A DNA stretch of 64,000 bases, taken from Buxus sempervirens (lineage: Eukaryota; Streptophyta; Magnoliopsida; Buxales; Buxaceae). Each line of letters starts with the position of its first letter. Within the stretch, counting starts at the first letter, position 1. A program made the translations under genes and the position numbers. Below, piece after piece: positions 24,944-36,911 of this stretch. The DNA is taken from positions 7,042,221 to 7,106,220 of the forward strand of contig OX387192.1 of NCBI GenBank assembly GCA_947561395.2, written 5' to 3'. The notes beneath the pieces are model-generated. The model was not told the origin of the DNA and did no database searches. It saw only the letters and a program-made list of their open reading frames with translations.

Positions 24944-26180
24944 CCGCATGTCATGGTTTATCGAAATATATATGCATAAACTGTGTTTTCACCGAATCAT
25001 GCATGTGTTGCTTACTGAGACATTCGTCTCACAGTTGCTTTTTATCTTATTTTTCAGATCCATCGACGTCCGGTGTGAAGGACCGGGCTAGGGATAGAGG
25101 CAAGGAAAAAGCCATCGAGTATAGAGAGGAAAACTACTATAGGCCTTAGGTTTTATTTCTGTCACACATGTATAATTTTGAGTTGTAAAACCTTTACCTT
25201 TGAGGGAAGCGACTAGTCACCCAATACTTTGTAATCTAAACTCTCATATTTTATTTCATATTAAATATTATATATATGAACACTTTTGATATGCACAAGT
25301 ATGAACTGTCTGCACTTGCACTTGTATAGAAAATTTTTAAAATCCTTCGTGTTTTGTTAAGAGTAATTGGCCCACTTGCCACGGTCTGGGACGGGCGTGC
25401 CTTGGAGGGGCAGGCTTGGTTCCGGGTCGTGACATGATGGCATAGTGAATGGAGAGTTTTTTTTCAAAGGCCAAGGCCTACTTGTCTTCATGAGTCCTAC
25501 AATGTTGTATGATGGATTGTGATGGATTAATTGTGATCTTGTTATTACACTACTGTATAAGGAATTTATGTTGATGGAAATAATTATACTTGTAAACTAT
25601 TTTGATTTGAGAACTGTTTAATCTATTGAAATTGTATCGTATCTTGCTTATCTCGTTTATTTTTACCGAGAATGAAAGTAACTATCTTCTATATATAAAC
25701 TGTTTATTCATGCATGTTGTTACCTACTGAGATATCCATATCTCATTCCTATTTGTTTTGTTTTATTTTGTTTCCAGCTGATACGCGTGAGAGAGACGTA
25801 GGGTTTGCTTCTGGGGGAGAGTTTGCTAATTTTCTTCCAGAGGACTATTATTATCCAGAGTAGTTAGGATTTTGAGGTTGATTTTATTATTGAGACATTG
25901 ATTAATTTTTTTCGTTACTTATGTTTTGATGTTTATAAGAGAAAGAGTGTGTGATAGAACCTGTTTTTACCAGACTTGAGTTATATGTTATTGAGAAGGT
26001 TTGGATGACTTTATCCACGTTTATTATTAGTTTTTATTAATGATAAGACTTCTGCACTCTGATATTAATTGTTAATCGAATTGAAATTTTATTGTCTGGT
26101 ATTTAGAAGCTTTGGGCTCGTAGCACTTTAGATTCGAGTTGAGTGCCGATTTTGCATTGACCCGGGTTCGGGGCGTTACA

Positions 26181-26470
26181 CCCTTCAGGGAGATAAACAA
26201 CAACTTCTCCTCTTAAGGAAATAAACCAATTTCTTCCACTAAGGAGATAACCAATCTCTACCACCAGGCAGGTAATAAAAAATCTGTCACCAAACAAGTA
26301 ATAATAATCTCTAACACCAAGTTAGTAATAGTCTCTTCTACCAAGCAGGTAATAGTCTCAATAGTCTTTGCCACCAAGCAAGTAATAGTCTCAATAGTAT
26401 TTGCCACCAAGCAAGTAATAATCTTTGCCAACAAGTAGATAATAGTCTCAGCCACCAAGCACGTCCTTAT
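26181..26470 (-). repeat. Tandem repeat, ~32-bp unit (CCACCAAGCAAGTAATAGTC)
   Basis: Eight or more diverged copies of a unit containing CACCAAGCAAGTAATA and GTCTC immediately follow the right TSD of LTR C. They belong to the host that was interrupted at 1086/26181. Confidence 0.8.
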
Positions 26471-28962
26471 TAATTATGGCCACCAGGCCTTTCTAGAAAC
26501 AATTCCATATTGCCATCATAGTATAAAACCACTCCAAGATACATGAAGGAACCCAAATTTACCCCGAGATACACAAGCGTAAGGACAAGCCACAAGATAA
26601 ATGTGGAGATAGAAAAATATACACATTTCATCATATAAAGCCACTAATTACTACAAAGAACTATAATCTCATAAACTATGAATTTTCAATCAAATAACCA
26701 AATTTTGTTGTATATCTATTTGAGTAACTCAAAAAATCAAAACATACTTATAACCATCTCTTAAAACTATAGGAATCAAATAGTAATGATAAAAGCACCT
26801 TTCGATCCACCAAGTCCACTATTCTAGGCTAAAACCACCTAATTCCACCAATTAATGAAATTCAAAATCAACCCTTCCAGAAGTCACAACATGTTTAAAA
26901 TCATCTTTTTGAAATGTAGAACCATCCAAAGCATATAAATATCAAAAGAAATTCATTTTCCTCTTTTGAAACCCAAAACAAGACATTTTTTAATAGAACG
27001 TACCCAAAATCTCCTATAATTTTTATAAAATCAATTGGACAATGAAAGTCGCTTAAAAGCACCTAAATATTAGTGGACAATAAGTTGGAATTTGTAGATG
27101 ATCATTTTTTATACTTGACACATCACCCATATAATGATCTGTCATGGGTCATCTGTCATCCGACAAAGATAGCTTGTCATGGGTTATCTGTCACCCGACT
27201 GGAATAATAGTTAAGTGTAGCATGGTTTATTTATATTAAATGTGAATCTTATCTGGTATATTGGAGTGGAGATCTCTATCTTGGATGAGAGCTCACTTAT
27301 GGTGGTTTTCTAGTGGTCCATAAGGCGTGGTGGACACGGGCGAGGGAATCTTCGGCAGCCAATGACAGGTTTTGGCATGTCGACCCAAAATGTTGCAAAC
27401 TTCAAGTGACCTACAGTACCACATGTTGACATGTGGGACCTAGTGTACCAATCAGGGAGAGTACTCTATCTTTTATCATCATTATCTCTTGTTTTATTCT
27501 TATCTTCAACCTAAACATTTATGAGATCAGATTCATGATAGACATGTAAATATTCTTGAAGCCTCAGATCATGATAAGTTTCACAATCCTAAGACCCCAC
27601 TATTTCTATAAATATGAGAACTCTTTTTCAATCAAAGGATCTTTGGCTACTTGGGACAAAACTAGATCCCTGATTCCTTGACTACTTGGAGCAACACTTC
27701 TCTTCTCTTTCTCTGAGCCTTCTCCAAGTCTAGGTTCAAGATAACACTTCTTTAAGTCCACCATTGGATTTCTTTGTCTTCTATATGTTCTACAACTATT
27801 AAAGGATCTCTCTGGCTTGGTATACGTGAAGATCACTTGAGTATCTCTTGTCTCTCATTCTAGCCATTGCCTACTTTTCTTGCCTTATAGACTCTAACCC
27901 CTCTTCTATTTAGTAACGGCGTGGGAACGGCTGCTGAGTCAGTGATTTAGGCCAATGTCGGACGTATCTCTCCTACTCAAAATCAAGATTTGAAGACACG
28001 TCATCGGCATATTAACACCATGGAGACAACATTAGACACCTAGATGTTGATTCCAAAAAGGCACCAATAGAATTATATTAAAATAATTGTATAGTTGAAT
28101 TCTAGTTAAAACTTCCTAAAATATCAAATTCTGGGTTTTAGCGATCAAGCAGAGCTCGAGCGCCCAACTAGGTACCATATTGTTGTACTCAGCGCACTAG
28201 GTTGTGCTCAAGCTAAGATATTTTGCTCCAGCTAGAACTTGAGTGAGGGTAATGTGCCCAAAAACATCTCTCGGGTTTTGCGTTTCAATAACAGGGGCTT
28301 GAGCTTGTGCTTGAATGGGGTCGTGTGGCCATAAAATTGGCTTTTTTGCCTAGCATGGCACTTGAGTCGGTATCGAGTGCTAAGGCTAAAATTGATTTTT
28401 CTGGGTTTTTATGTCGGTCTATATTTTCCAATTTGAAATCAACTTAGCACCAAACAAACGTTCTAAATACATTCAAAATAATATATAAACATCCCCAAAT
28501 CATGTTTAACAATTCTAAATCAACTAAATCATAAAGCTCATGTGTTTTACCATCAAAATCAAAGAAAACTTCAATGAATAATAAACGCTCATGTTCATAT
28601 TAATTCTAGATAACATTATAATCTCCAAAAATCTTCACAACCCAATTGAAAATCCCTAATAGAAATCCAACAATGTCTAAAAATAAAACATGATTTAACG
28701 ATTAATCCGATAAAGTATGCAACTCTTATTTTTAAAGGGTTACCACTTGCCTTTAGGTAGAAATCTCAAGCCTTCAATAGCCCTGGATCCCTTTCTCTTT
28801 GATTCTCTTCTTCTTCTTCACAAATTGATCTCCCACTTTTTTCTATCCATCTGTGAGATACAAAACCAAAAAAATCAAACCCTCTCTAACTTCTCCTTTA
28901 AATCCCACGCATAAAACTCATATTGGAATCCAAGTTCAATTTGGAAACTTCCATTCCCAACT
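26471..28962 (-). repeat. LTR-derived host segment, right part; no gene
   Basis: AT-rich DNA with LTR-like promoter remains: CTATAAATA at 27606-27614, the short inverted motifs GTCATGGGT / ACCCGAC near 27140-27200, and a GAGCGCCC/GCTCGAGC cassette at 28135-28390 of the kind seen in the C-type LTRs. No protein family is recognised. Confidence 0.45.
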
Positions 28963-29719
28963 TGTCAACACCCCATTTTTGTACCTCCCGGAAGTGTCCA
29001 AAGTGCAAGCCCTAACTAAAAAATCAAACCCTAAGGGGACAAAAGTTGACTTTTTGATCAAATGCTAATTAGCTACCTTGCCCTATACCAATGGATAGAG
29101 ATTTCCAACACGGTTCCAACGCAACTGAGTTTGCTAGAATTGAAGTCCAGATGAAGGATTTATGGGTAGACCAAGTCCCGGGGGAGCAAAAATTGACTTT
29201 CTGCTCAAACCCAGATTAACTACTATCTCTGTCCCAAAAGAAAAGAAATACCGACAAGATTCCGATGCAACTGAGTTTGCCAGAATCGGGGTCCGGATCA
29301 AGGAGATATGAGCAGATTAAGATTCCAGAAGCGGGTTCAGCTTTCTGTTAAAAACCTGAATTTATTGCAAAACCCTATCCCAGTGGATAGAGGATCTCGA
29401 CCCGGTTCCAGTGCAACTGAATTTGCTCGAATCGAAGCTCGGATGAGAGAGTTATGAGCAGTTCAAGCTTTCAGGCGGAATTGCAGAAAGCTGCCAATGT
29501 GGTAAGTGTGCAAAAATCTGCCACGTGGCAAAAAAGGACAGAAAGGACAGCCAACAAAAAATATCTCGAATAAAATAATCATTTTTCACAAAATATCTCA
29601 TTTTATTGATTTAGAATAAATAAAAAATCGGAAAATCTGATTCTCTCATTAGGAGAGAGAGTGGGGTCACGTCGGTCAAATCAATCACTTCAATCGGTCA
29701 AAAAAATTGGAGCACGTAG

Positions 29720-30012
29720 TCATCCGCACATCATGTGCGAACGTGCCTTGTCGCACATCATGTGCGGACAAAATTCTATCCAAAATCTTATCTAAAATCT
29801 CGGAAATCCCGGAAGATCTCAAAATCCGCACTTAATGTGCAGACGGAGAAAAATCAACCCAAAATGGTCCTGCCCGCACTATATGTGCGGGCATGGAAAA
29901 TCTTATCCTCTACACACACCGCCACGTTGCGGATTTCCACTCATTGCGCAAAGGACAAGCCTATCCGCACTTAGTGCGCGGGCAAAGCCCGCTTGCACAC
30001 TAAGTGCGGACA
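29720..30012 (+). repeat. Array of CCGCAC..GTGCGG palindromes upstream of an LTR TATA box
   Basis: Six or so 16-20-bp near-palindromes: TCCGCACATCATGTGCGA, CGCACATCATGTGCGGAC, TCCGCACTTAATGTGCAGAC, CCCGCACTATATGTGCGGGC, TCCGCACTTAGTGCGCGGGC and CACACTAAGTGCGGAC. They end about 10 bp before the TATA box. Related motifs recur at 35590-35660, near the other end of the same LTR. Confidence 0.85.
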
Positions 30013-30022
30013 GACCTGTTTT

Positions 30023-30031
30023 CTATAAATA
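30023..30031 (+). promoter_or_regulatory. TATA box of LTR A3
   Basis: CTATAAATA followed by GGGGCCCACAGCCCC and a 21-base C tract at 30064-30084. It lies directly after the palindrome array, consistent with an LTR promoter. Confidence 0.6.
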
Positions 30032-30523
30032 GGGGCCCACAGCCCCTTGTTTCAAGGTTGGCTCCCCCCCCCCCCCCCCCCCCCTTCTTCCGTCCCCACC
30101 ACCTCCCCTGAGACCAGTGAGCCTTCTGAAACCCTCCCCCCTCCACCAAGCCCCAAAAATCCCCAAAGTACCCCCAACTCTCCCAAAACCTCTCTTTCTC
30201 TCATTCTCACCAACAAGAAGACTAAAGGAAGAGTTTTGGTGGAGCAAAAAGGAGACTCCAGCTGTTGTCCCTACCTCAAGTGGCTCTCATACACATCCAA
30301 AGAGGTCTTGCTACCCCAAGGTAAGCTCCTAGGTAGCTTTTGTTTCATATATGTGGAAATGGGCACCATGTAAGCATGTATTTTTATATGCTATTTTCCT
30401 TCCTTGGAGCATGTTTTCTTTTCGTCCTTTTGTCTTTCTTTTCTTCCCCACAAGAAGGTATTCCTATGGTAAGGGGAATCTCATGCACGAAACAAGGGAG
30501 GAGAGACCATGTCTTGGCCTAGG

Positions 30524-32940
30524 TGTGAGACATGGGAAAAATCAATCCAGTGACTTTCCGATCATCACACAGGATTCGAAAAAATGGGAGAGTCGCCACC
30601 GTTCTTTTTAAGTGTGAATGGACACCAAAATCATCAAAATAAGCACAAAGGCAAATCTAGATCAAAATTAATTCCACATTAAAATAAAAATCTAGAGATG
30701 GGTAAGGGGATTAGATTATGAATAGGGGAAGGTGTTAGGCACCCCCCATTCACCCACACAAGGTGGTTGGCAAGTATTGTTCATGTTCAAAATAAAGAAA
30801 GCTTGCTAATTAAAATAATCAAAAAGCTTGAAAAAAAAATCAAACACATGCATGATCCCTCCACATGAGAAGTCCAATGAATTCCACATCCTATTTTATG
30901 GAAGTATCACTTCTAGGACATCACTATTAAATGGAAATCAAAGCAAAACTTGAACACAACCAAGTTAAGACAAATCCGAAAAATTCGATAAAAGATATAG
31001 CCATTTGTCTTGAAATCATCCAAATCAAATTTGAATTGAATTAAACCACATCCATTTGAAAGATTATGATAAATAGAAGATTCAGGAAAATTTTCAAGTA
31101 GATCCGATTAAAATCCTAAGAGTTAAGCTCATTTGAAATCTGCTGTTGGAAATCGATAAAAGTAATAAGTGGGCAACTTTGGAAATCCATTTGGGGAGAT
31201 TGGCTCCATATAAATCCTTGAAAATTTGCATGAATGAAGTATGTAGTGCCATATTTCAAACGAAACTAGCCCCATACAAAACTTCATCCAGATGTGCCTT
31301 GGGTGGCCTCCCAAACAAGCCCCAGAGATCACAGATCAACCCAGAATTATGCTATTGAGCAGTTCTGGGTAAATCAGTTACCCACTACACAAATGAAATC
31401 AAAAAAATTTAAAACCAACTGGATTTGAAAGTAGACTCACAAAGGAGCACACAGATACTAAAATTACTCAAATCGGACGTAAAACGAACAGATGGTGCTC
31501 ATTCAAAGTGACAGGTTCAGCAATCTGGCCTGAACTGACCTGTCGACATGATCGAATGGTGTCAAAAATCCACAATATAAAAATGGCTGAAATTTTATAG
31601 ACAAGAACTAGACAGTCCCACCTTTCACATGTCTTTGGAATCACTCCAAAATTCATCCGGATGATGAAATTATAAGTGTCCGAAGTTAAAGTACAGATGC
31701 TGTCCAGTTTTGTCATTTTTTTAAGTAAAACCAACCCAAAACAGTGATCAAGTGTGTGTAATCCATGCCATCCAAACCAAAATCATTTGAAAAAGTATTG
31801 AAAACCCTCTAGAAGGAAATAGGGCACAAAATTTGGCTCACCATTCTCTTCAATTGGAGAGAATATACCAAAACCCCCAAAATGGAGTAAAAATGCCCAA
31901 AACCGAGAGGTTAGACCATGGGGTTTTCAATACTCAAAGATAAACTTGCTTGAAAATAATTAAGAAATATCCCCAGAAATGCTTGGGGCCATTTATTTCA
32001 AATCTATCATAATGATTACGATAGATCCAGAATACAAGCCTATTTCGACAAAACGAGTGCAATAGGTGCATGTGTAAAAAATCGCCTCAACACATCATGA
32101 CATATAGCATTGAAAGCATATCAATCAAACGAGGGTTTTATAACTAGACTTCCATTCCCATTCTCGTTTCCTTTAGTTCTCTCTTCGCTTTTTCGGCTAG
32201 AAATAATCTTGGGGTACTTTGAGTAAGGAATGGGGTTTCACACAATCATAGGCCATTCAAGAGGGTTCTATGACTAATGGTCAATTCCCATTCTTGTTTT
32301 CCCTAAATCTCTCTTCACGTTTTACGGTTAGAGAGAGTGTCAAGGTACTTTGAGTAGGGAAAGGGGTTTCAAGCATAAACAAGAGGCCATTATTCTACAG
32401 AAAGGTAGAAGAAGAGAACTACCCTAGAATTTAAAAATAGAAAATTAAAAGAGGGTTAGGGCTTACCTGGGTTCTGGAAGCAATGGGGCAAAGATTTCCC
32501 TTCTTCACTTGGAGCTCATCAATCTCCAACTCTTGGCCATTTGCTTGAGGAGAGGCCTCCTATTTATAGGCAAAGGCTAGGGTAAAGGAGAACCCTAATG
32601 GTAGACACAAGGATGTGTTTAGAGTCCCTCCACTTAACCCTAAGGCTATTTTTGAGAATTCCCCCTCCTTAAACAAGGATAAGATGGTAAAAAGTGAAAA
32701 CTTTCGGAAAACCCTAATTTTGAGCAAAATCCTTGTATCCGACAACTCAGGTCGGATACAAACAATAATATTTGTATCCGATGAAATCCATCGGATACAA
32801 TTAAATTTATTTGTATCCGATGCATTCTGTCGGATACAAAGAACAAATTTATTTTCCGATTTTTTTATGTCGGCCACAAAAGAAAAAATGATTTTGGCCA
32901 ATTATTCATCATTTTCACTGTGCAATTTGGGGTGTCTACA
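30524..32940 (-). mobile_element. Solo LTR, family B copy 1
   Basis: The plus-strand ends are TGTGAGACATGGG and TTGGGGTGTCTACA, with perfect TSD CTAGG (30519-30523, 32941-32945). Its reverse complement matches copy 2: start TGTAGACACCCCAAATTG, end CCCATGTCTCACA. It is 2417 bp long. On the minus strand, a hairpin cassette lies at 32733-32880 and a CCTATAAATAGG TATA box at about 32562-32573. The stretch near 30590-30780 (GAGTCGCCACC, GGTGTTAGGCACC) is the inverted counterpart of 35340-35510 in copy 2. No retroelement proteins are visible. Confidence 0.93.
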
Positions 32941-33769
32941 CTAGGGTCATGTGCAAAAGTCTGTATTTTGTTTCCCTCCATTTCCTGCTATTTGAAGGAG
33001 GGTATGCCCTCCTCTCTTCCTCCAATGTGCCCCATAAAACCCCCAAATCCCTTCTTTAATGGTTTCTTTCTTTTGTTATTATCATGCTAGCCTATCCTTG
33101 TTCTCTTTGGTCTTTTTTATGAAGTAATACTTGCATGATGTTATTAGTTTCCACACACACAAGGTAACATGTTCCCCACCTTCATTACCATGACCCCTCC
33201 TCATTTTAGCTACTGTTTTAAAGTGTTTTGCATAATCCCCACACCTCCTCGCATCCACCAAACACATGCACATGCATGTCACACCTAAGAGCATGCTTAA
33301 GCTCCTCTTGTTTTAGTCTCATCTCTTTTACATGCAACCACGAACACTAGAACACACTTTAGATCACACGTTTTCTCTACTGTTTTCGTCTCCCTTTCTT
33401 ATATATTTTACATGTGCATTGGATGGTTTGAATACATGTATGTTTGGTTTGGCCGTGGCCTTCAAAGCTAGTGACCTCTCGAGTCAATGGAGGGCTTCTC
33501 CCTAGCTTGAAACCAGGTGGGGGACCTCACCCCCACCCACGAACAGTGAGTTGAAACTCACAAAAAGAGAGGGAGAGGCCCCAAGCCTTCTCACTTCTTC
33601 CCCCTTGGAGTAGCACATCAAAGGTGAGTTTTTTGGTTGATTTGGGGGAAAATCAAACCACTGTGGATCAACACAACGACCCACAAGAAGGTTCGGACTC
33701 CTAGGGAAGACATCCCTTGGCTCCCCCCCCCCCCCCTCCCCTGAAAAAATTGGACTCTTGGGCCACTGG

Positions 33770-35570
33770 TGTAGACACCCCAAATTGTACTACAAAATGA
33801 GAAAATAATTAAAAACATGTAATTGGAGCTTAAAACAGGTCAAAAATGCATAAAATCTGACCAAGCATGCTTTGCCCGTATTTTAATTACGGGCCGGTCG
33901 CGCCCGAGTTTTGTATACGGTCAAACGCGCCCGTATTGGAAATACGGGCACCACTTGCCAGTAATATATTTACGGGCGCAATGTTGTTATGCGAATTTTA
34001 TCTTTTCTCGATTTCTGAGTTTTATCTTTAAGCTAATATCTCTCTAGATGAGCGAATTAGCTCTTTTATTTGCTCAAGCCATCTTTGTTGGCTATGGATG
34101 GGCATTATCTCCATTTTTCACTCTATCCTGAGGATTAGGGTATATCCTTCTGGACCAGCCATACCTCTGTGCTTGCCTATAAATAGAGGTGAGATTCTTA
34201 AGCAAAGGGCCACGAAAATTTGAAGACTCAAGAGCTCTAAGAGAAGAAAGGAATCCCTGCTGCTCTGCTTGCTCAATCCAGGTAAGTCCCTTTTCCCTTT
34301 TATTTTCTGTCTTCAATTCTAGAGATAATATGATCTTCTTTATTGCTGTAGAATAAGGCCATCTTTTATTTTGTATTCCTAAACTTGTCTCTAAGTACCT
34401 CAAGAGTCTCTCTAGCTGTAAAACGTGAAGAGAGAGCTAGGGGAAAGGGGAACAGATGGATCCCTAGAATAGAACCCCATATTCTGTTTTTCCCTTTTCT
34501 TTTAGAATAAGGCCTTTGATTGTGTTTGTGTACCCAAACCTATCTCTAAGTACCTCAAGAGTCTCTCTAGCCGTAAAACGTGAAGAGAGAGCTAGGGGAA
34601 AAGAGAACAGGTGGATCCGTAGGGTAGACCCCCATGTGCTTTAATTTGTGAGATATGGCTGTTTTGATATCCTGATCATGTTTTAATGATTTTATTTTGA
34701 ATCTGGATTAATCTTATGAGTTCATGGTGATTATGTCATGAGATCCCCACTTTTTTCTAAAATTTGGATTTTTCACACTTTTGCACCTACAGCACTGTTT
34801 TCGTGATTTTTGGGATATTAGGCTAAGATCCTAGATTTATCATGATCAATATGATAGATCTGAAGCCTGAAAGTAAATTCTAGAGTTTCATGATATGGTT
34901 TTTGAGTTGTTTTTCACTTTTGAGAGAAGACCCTACGGTCTAAGTTCTCCCCTTTTGATGTTCTTCATCAACGTGGGTATTTTTGGTTTTGATTTCTTGA
35001 TTTAAAGTGAAATTTGGGTTATATCTATGTCCTGGACTATTCTAGTTCAATTCTGAAATATTTCATAAAAATCATATTTTTCTAGATTTCTAGAATTTGA
35101 CTTGAATCCAGATTTTTGAAATTTTCACTTTATTTTGGTTTTATTTGATTTTATCTCAATTTTATTTTTAAGCATGAAACCCTAGGAATGGTATGATCAT
35201 ATTTGAAAGTTCTGGATCAATCAGGCTATTCATATGAAAAAGCCATACATTTTTGTCTTTTTTATGATTTTTCATGATTTTTGGTAGCAAGCCCTTTTTT
35301 CCTTTGAAAAACATGAACAATACCTAGCAACCACCTTGTGTGGATGAATAGGGGTGCCTAACACCTTCCCCTGTTCATAACCTAATCCCCTTACCCATCT
35401 CTGGTTGTTTTTTTTAATAGGGTTATTTTTACCCTAAATTTGCCTTTTTGTGCTTATTTGATATTTTGGTGTCCATTCACACCTAAACAGAATGGTGGCG
35501 ACTCTTTGTTTTTAATGAATCCCGCGTGATGATAGGGAAGTCATTAAATTGATTTTTCCCATGTCTCACA
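33770..35570 (+). mobile_element. Solo LTR, family B copy 2
   Basis: Starts TGTAGACACCCCAAATTG at 33770 and ends CCCATGTCTCACA at 35570. Perfect TSD ACTGG (33765-33769, 35571-35575). It is 1801 bp long, with a hairpin cassette at 33880-33965 (CCCGTATT..AATACGGG) and a TATA box CCTATAAATAG near 34177. A ~200-bp stretch (AGAATAAGGCC to GTGAAGAGAGAGCTAGGGG) is tandemly duplicated at about 34350-34640. It is inverted relative to copy 1 and 830 bp from it. Confidence 0.93.
34177..34187 (+). promoter_or_regulatory. TATA box of LTR B2
   Basis: CCTATAAATAG, followed about 40 bp later by a leader with GT-like splice context (CCAGGTAAGTCC near 34278). The same TATA lies inverted in copy B1, which supports a conserved promoter. 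Confidence 0.6.
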
Positions 35571-36911
35571 ACTGGGTCCTGTGCACAAACACAGAGCGGA
35601 CAGGTCTTGCCTGCACATGCAATGCGCGCAAGGCCTGCACACACCTATTGTGCGGACAGCACACAGGGGGGGCTTAAAAGTCTATTTTTTGGGTTTTGGG
35701 CCCCCTTTAATCCAAGTTAATTAATCCTTATTAACCCCGTTGGGCCTCTAAGTAATTATGGGCCCTCTCTTGAGACTTGGGCCTCTCCGAGCCCAATGAG
35801 ATTCCTTTGTGGGCCTTCCAACAGGGCCCACAACCCGTTTTTCCTAACCCAAGTCCATTCCAAAGATGGACTTTCAATGGCAACTTGGATAATCCTTTGG
35901 GCCACTCCCAAGCCCAATGGGCCTGTTAAAAATCTGAACCCACTAATTATCCGGTATGGTTAATTAATCTCAAAACCGAATAAACCAATCCGATAAATGG
36001 GGTTACCCAACGTAACCCCAAACGGGACTTGGGCTTGACTTAAGCCCAACTCGGCTTCCCGTAGGCCTTCCAAAGGGGCCTACCCCAAACCAACATCACC
36101 TTAATTAATCAAGATAAAATCAAAAAAAAAAGGGACCTGCACCAAGTGGTCCCCACCAAACTTAAAATAAGTATGCATGTCTTGGACTTAGGAATTGGGT
36201 GAGATAACTAGAGAAAATTTGACTCAAACTAGGGAAAACCATGGGACCTGTCACCTAACGGGGCGGACCGGGGTGTCTACGGACTTCCCCGGACCGTAAA
36301 TGTGACATTAGCTAGAATCTCAAGCCGCAGACCAGCCTAATTGACAAACCTAGGCACCCAAGTGTCTGCCTGCACCCCATCAGGCAGTGGCAACTCCAAC
36401 TTTCCCAATTACCCCAAATAGGAGGCACACACTCCCGTGCGCCCCGCTGGTGCTACGTTTCTCCCGACGCGCACACACAACTCTCCCACATGACCAATAT
36501 AGAGTCCTAATCCAACCATGCATGCATCTTTCTAATTTAATTAATTTTCGTTCTATTTTCATTTCATATTTTTAAATATTATCAAATCACCTTATAACCT
36601 CATTTATTTCCTAATTTAAGGCCCCTAATTAAGTATAATTACCAATAGGCCCTTCTCCCACTTATTAATCCATAAATCTTGCTATTTACATTCAAACTAA
36701 ACCCAATTTAGGTCTAATTTAATTCCTCAAATCTAATAATTATCTAATTAATCTATTTAATAATTTGGGTAATTAGGAATTGACAAAAATACCCTTCTAT
36801 TTATTTACTAAAAATTCAGGATTTCAAAAAATAGGCCCAGTCCTCCTTGGCTTTTATAAGAACAAACAATCATCCTACTTTGTATATTTGGTGCAATTTG
36901 GGGTGCCTACA

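Larger units (their letters stand above)
2726..25434 (+). mobile_element. Solo LTR, family D, inserted in C
   Basis: Begins TGTGAAACCCCG at 2726 and ends CGGGTCGTGACA at 25434. It is flanked by a perfect 5-bp TSD, TGATG (2721-2725 and 25435-25439). It is itself broken by E, A1 and A2 and perhaps by one more LTR-derived block between about 14100 and 16499. Its own sequence includes the leader-like CT-rich stretch at 3020-3200, the GGGC..GGCC repeats at 17095-17400 and the GTTCACCTC repeats at 17420-17735. No coding region for gag, protease, reverse transcriptase or integrase is visible, so it is a solo LTR or a non-autonomous element. Confidence 0.8.
1087..26180 (+). mobile_element. Solo LTR, family C (outermost of the datable stack)
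   Basis: The element starts TGTAAGACCCCG at 1087 and ends GGGGCGTTACA at 26180, the TG...CA structure of plant LTRs. CCCT precedes the start and CCCTT follows the end, so the TSD is clear for four bases and ambiguous for the fifth. Removing the inner element D (2726-25434) leaves 1087-2725 plus 25435-26180, about 2.4 kb. This matches the related solo LTR at 54299-56515 (2.2 kb) in length and order: AT-rich start, leader-like region, a cassette of GCGATC-type short repeats (1740-2010), then a TATCTCATTCC motif and a 'gcactctgatatt' segment near the end. No gag-pol is present. Confidence 0.7.
28963..36911 (+). mobile_element. Solo LTR, family A copy 3, holding two B elements
   Basis: Starts TGTCAACACCCCATTTTTG at 28963, followed by CTCCCGGAAGTG as in copy 2, and ends GGGGTGCCTACA at 36911. 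Flanks are CAACT on the left and CAAACT on the right, an imperfect TSD. Removing B1 and B2 with their TSDs leaves about 3.7 kb, equal to the other family-A copies. Three copies of the GGATAGAG...GAGTTTGC module lie at 29080-29465, and the GGTGTCTACGGACTTCCCC and CATCAGGCAGTGGCAACTCC blocks lie near 36270-36400. No gag-pol is seen. Confidence 0.8.

Noticed and set aside
24681-25149. Open frames of 136 and 102 codons
   Set aside because: They cross the boundary between LTR A2 and its host D at 24943, so they cannot be conserved genes.
30047-30373. Proline-rich open frame of 108 codons
   Set aside because: It begins in the C21 tract of the LTR leader; composition explains it.
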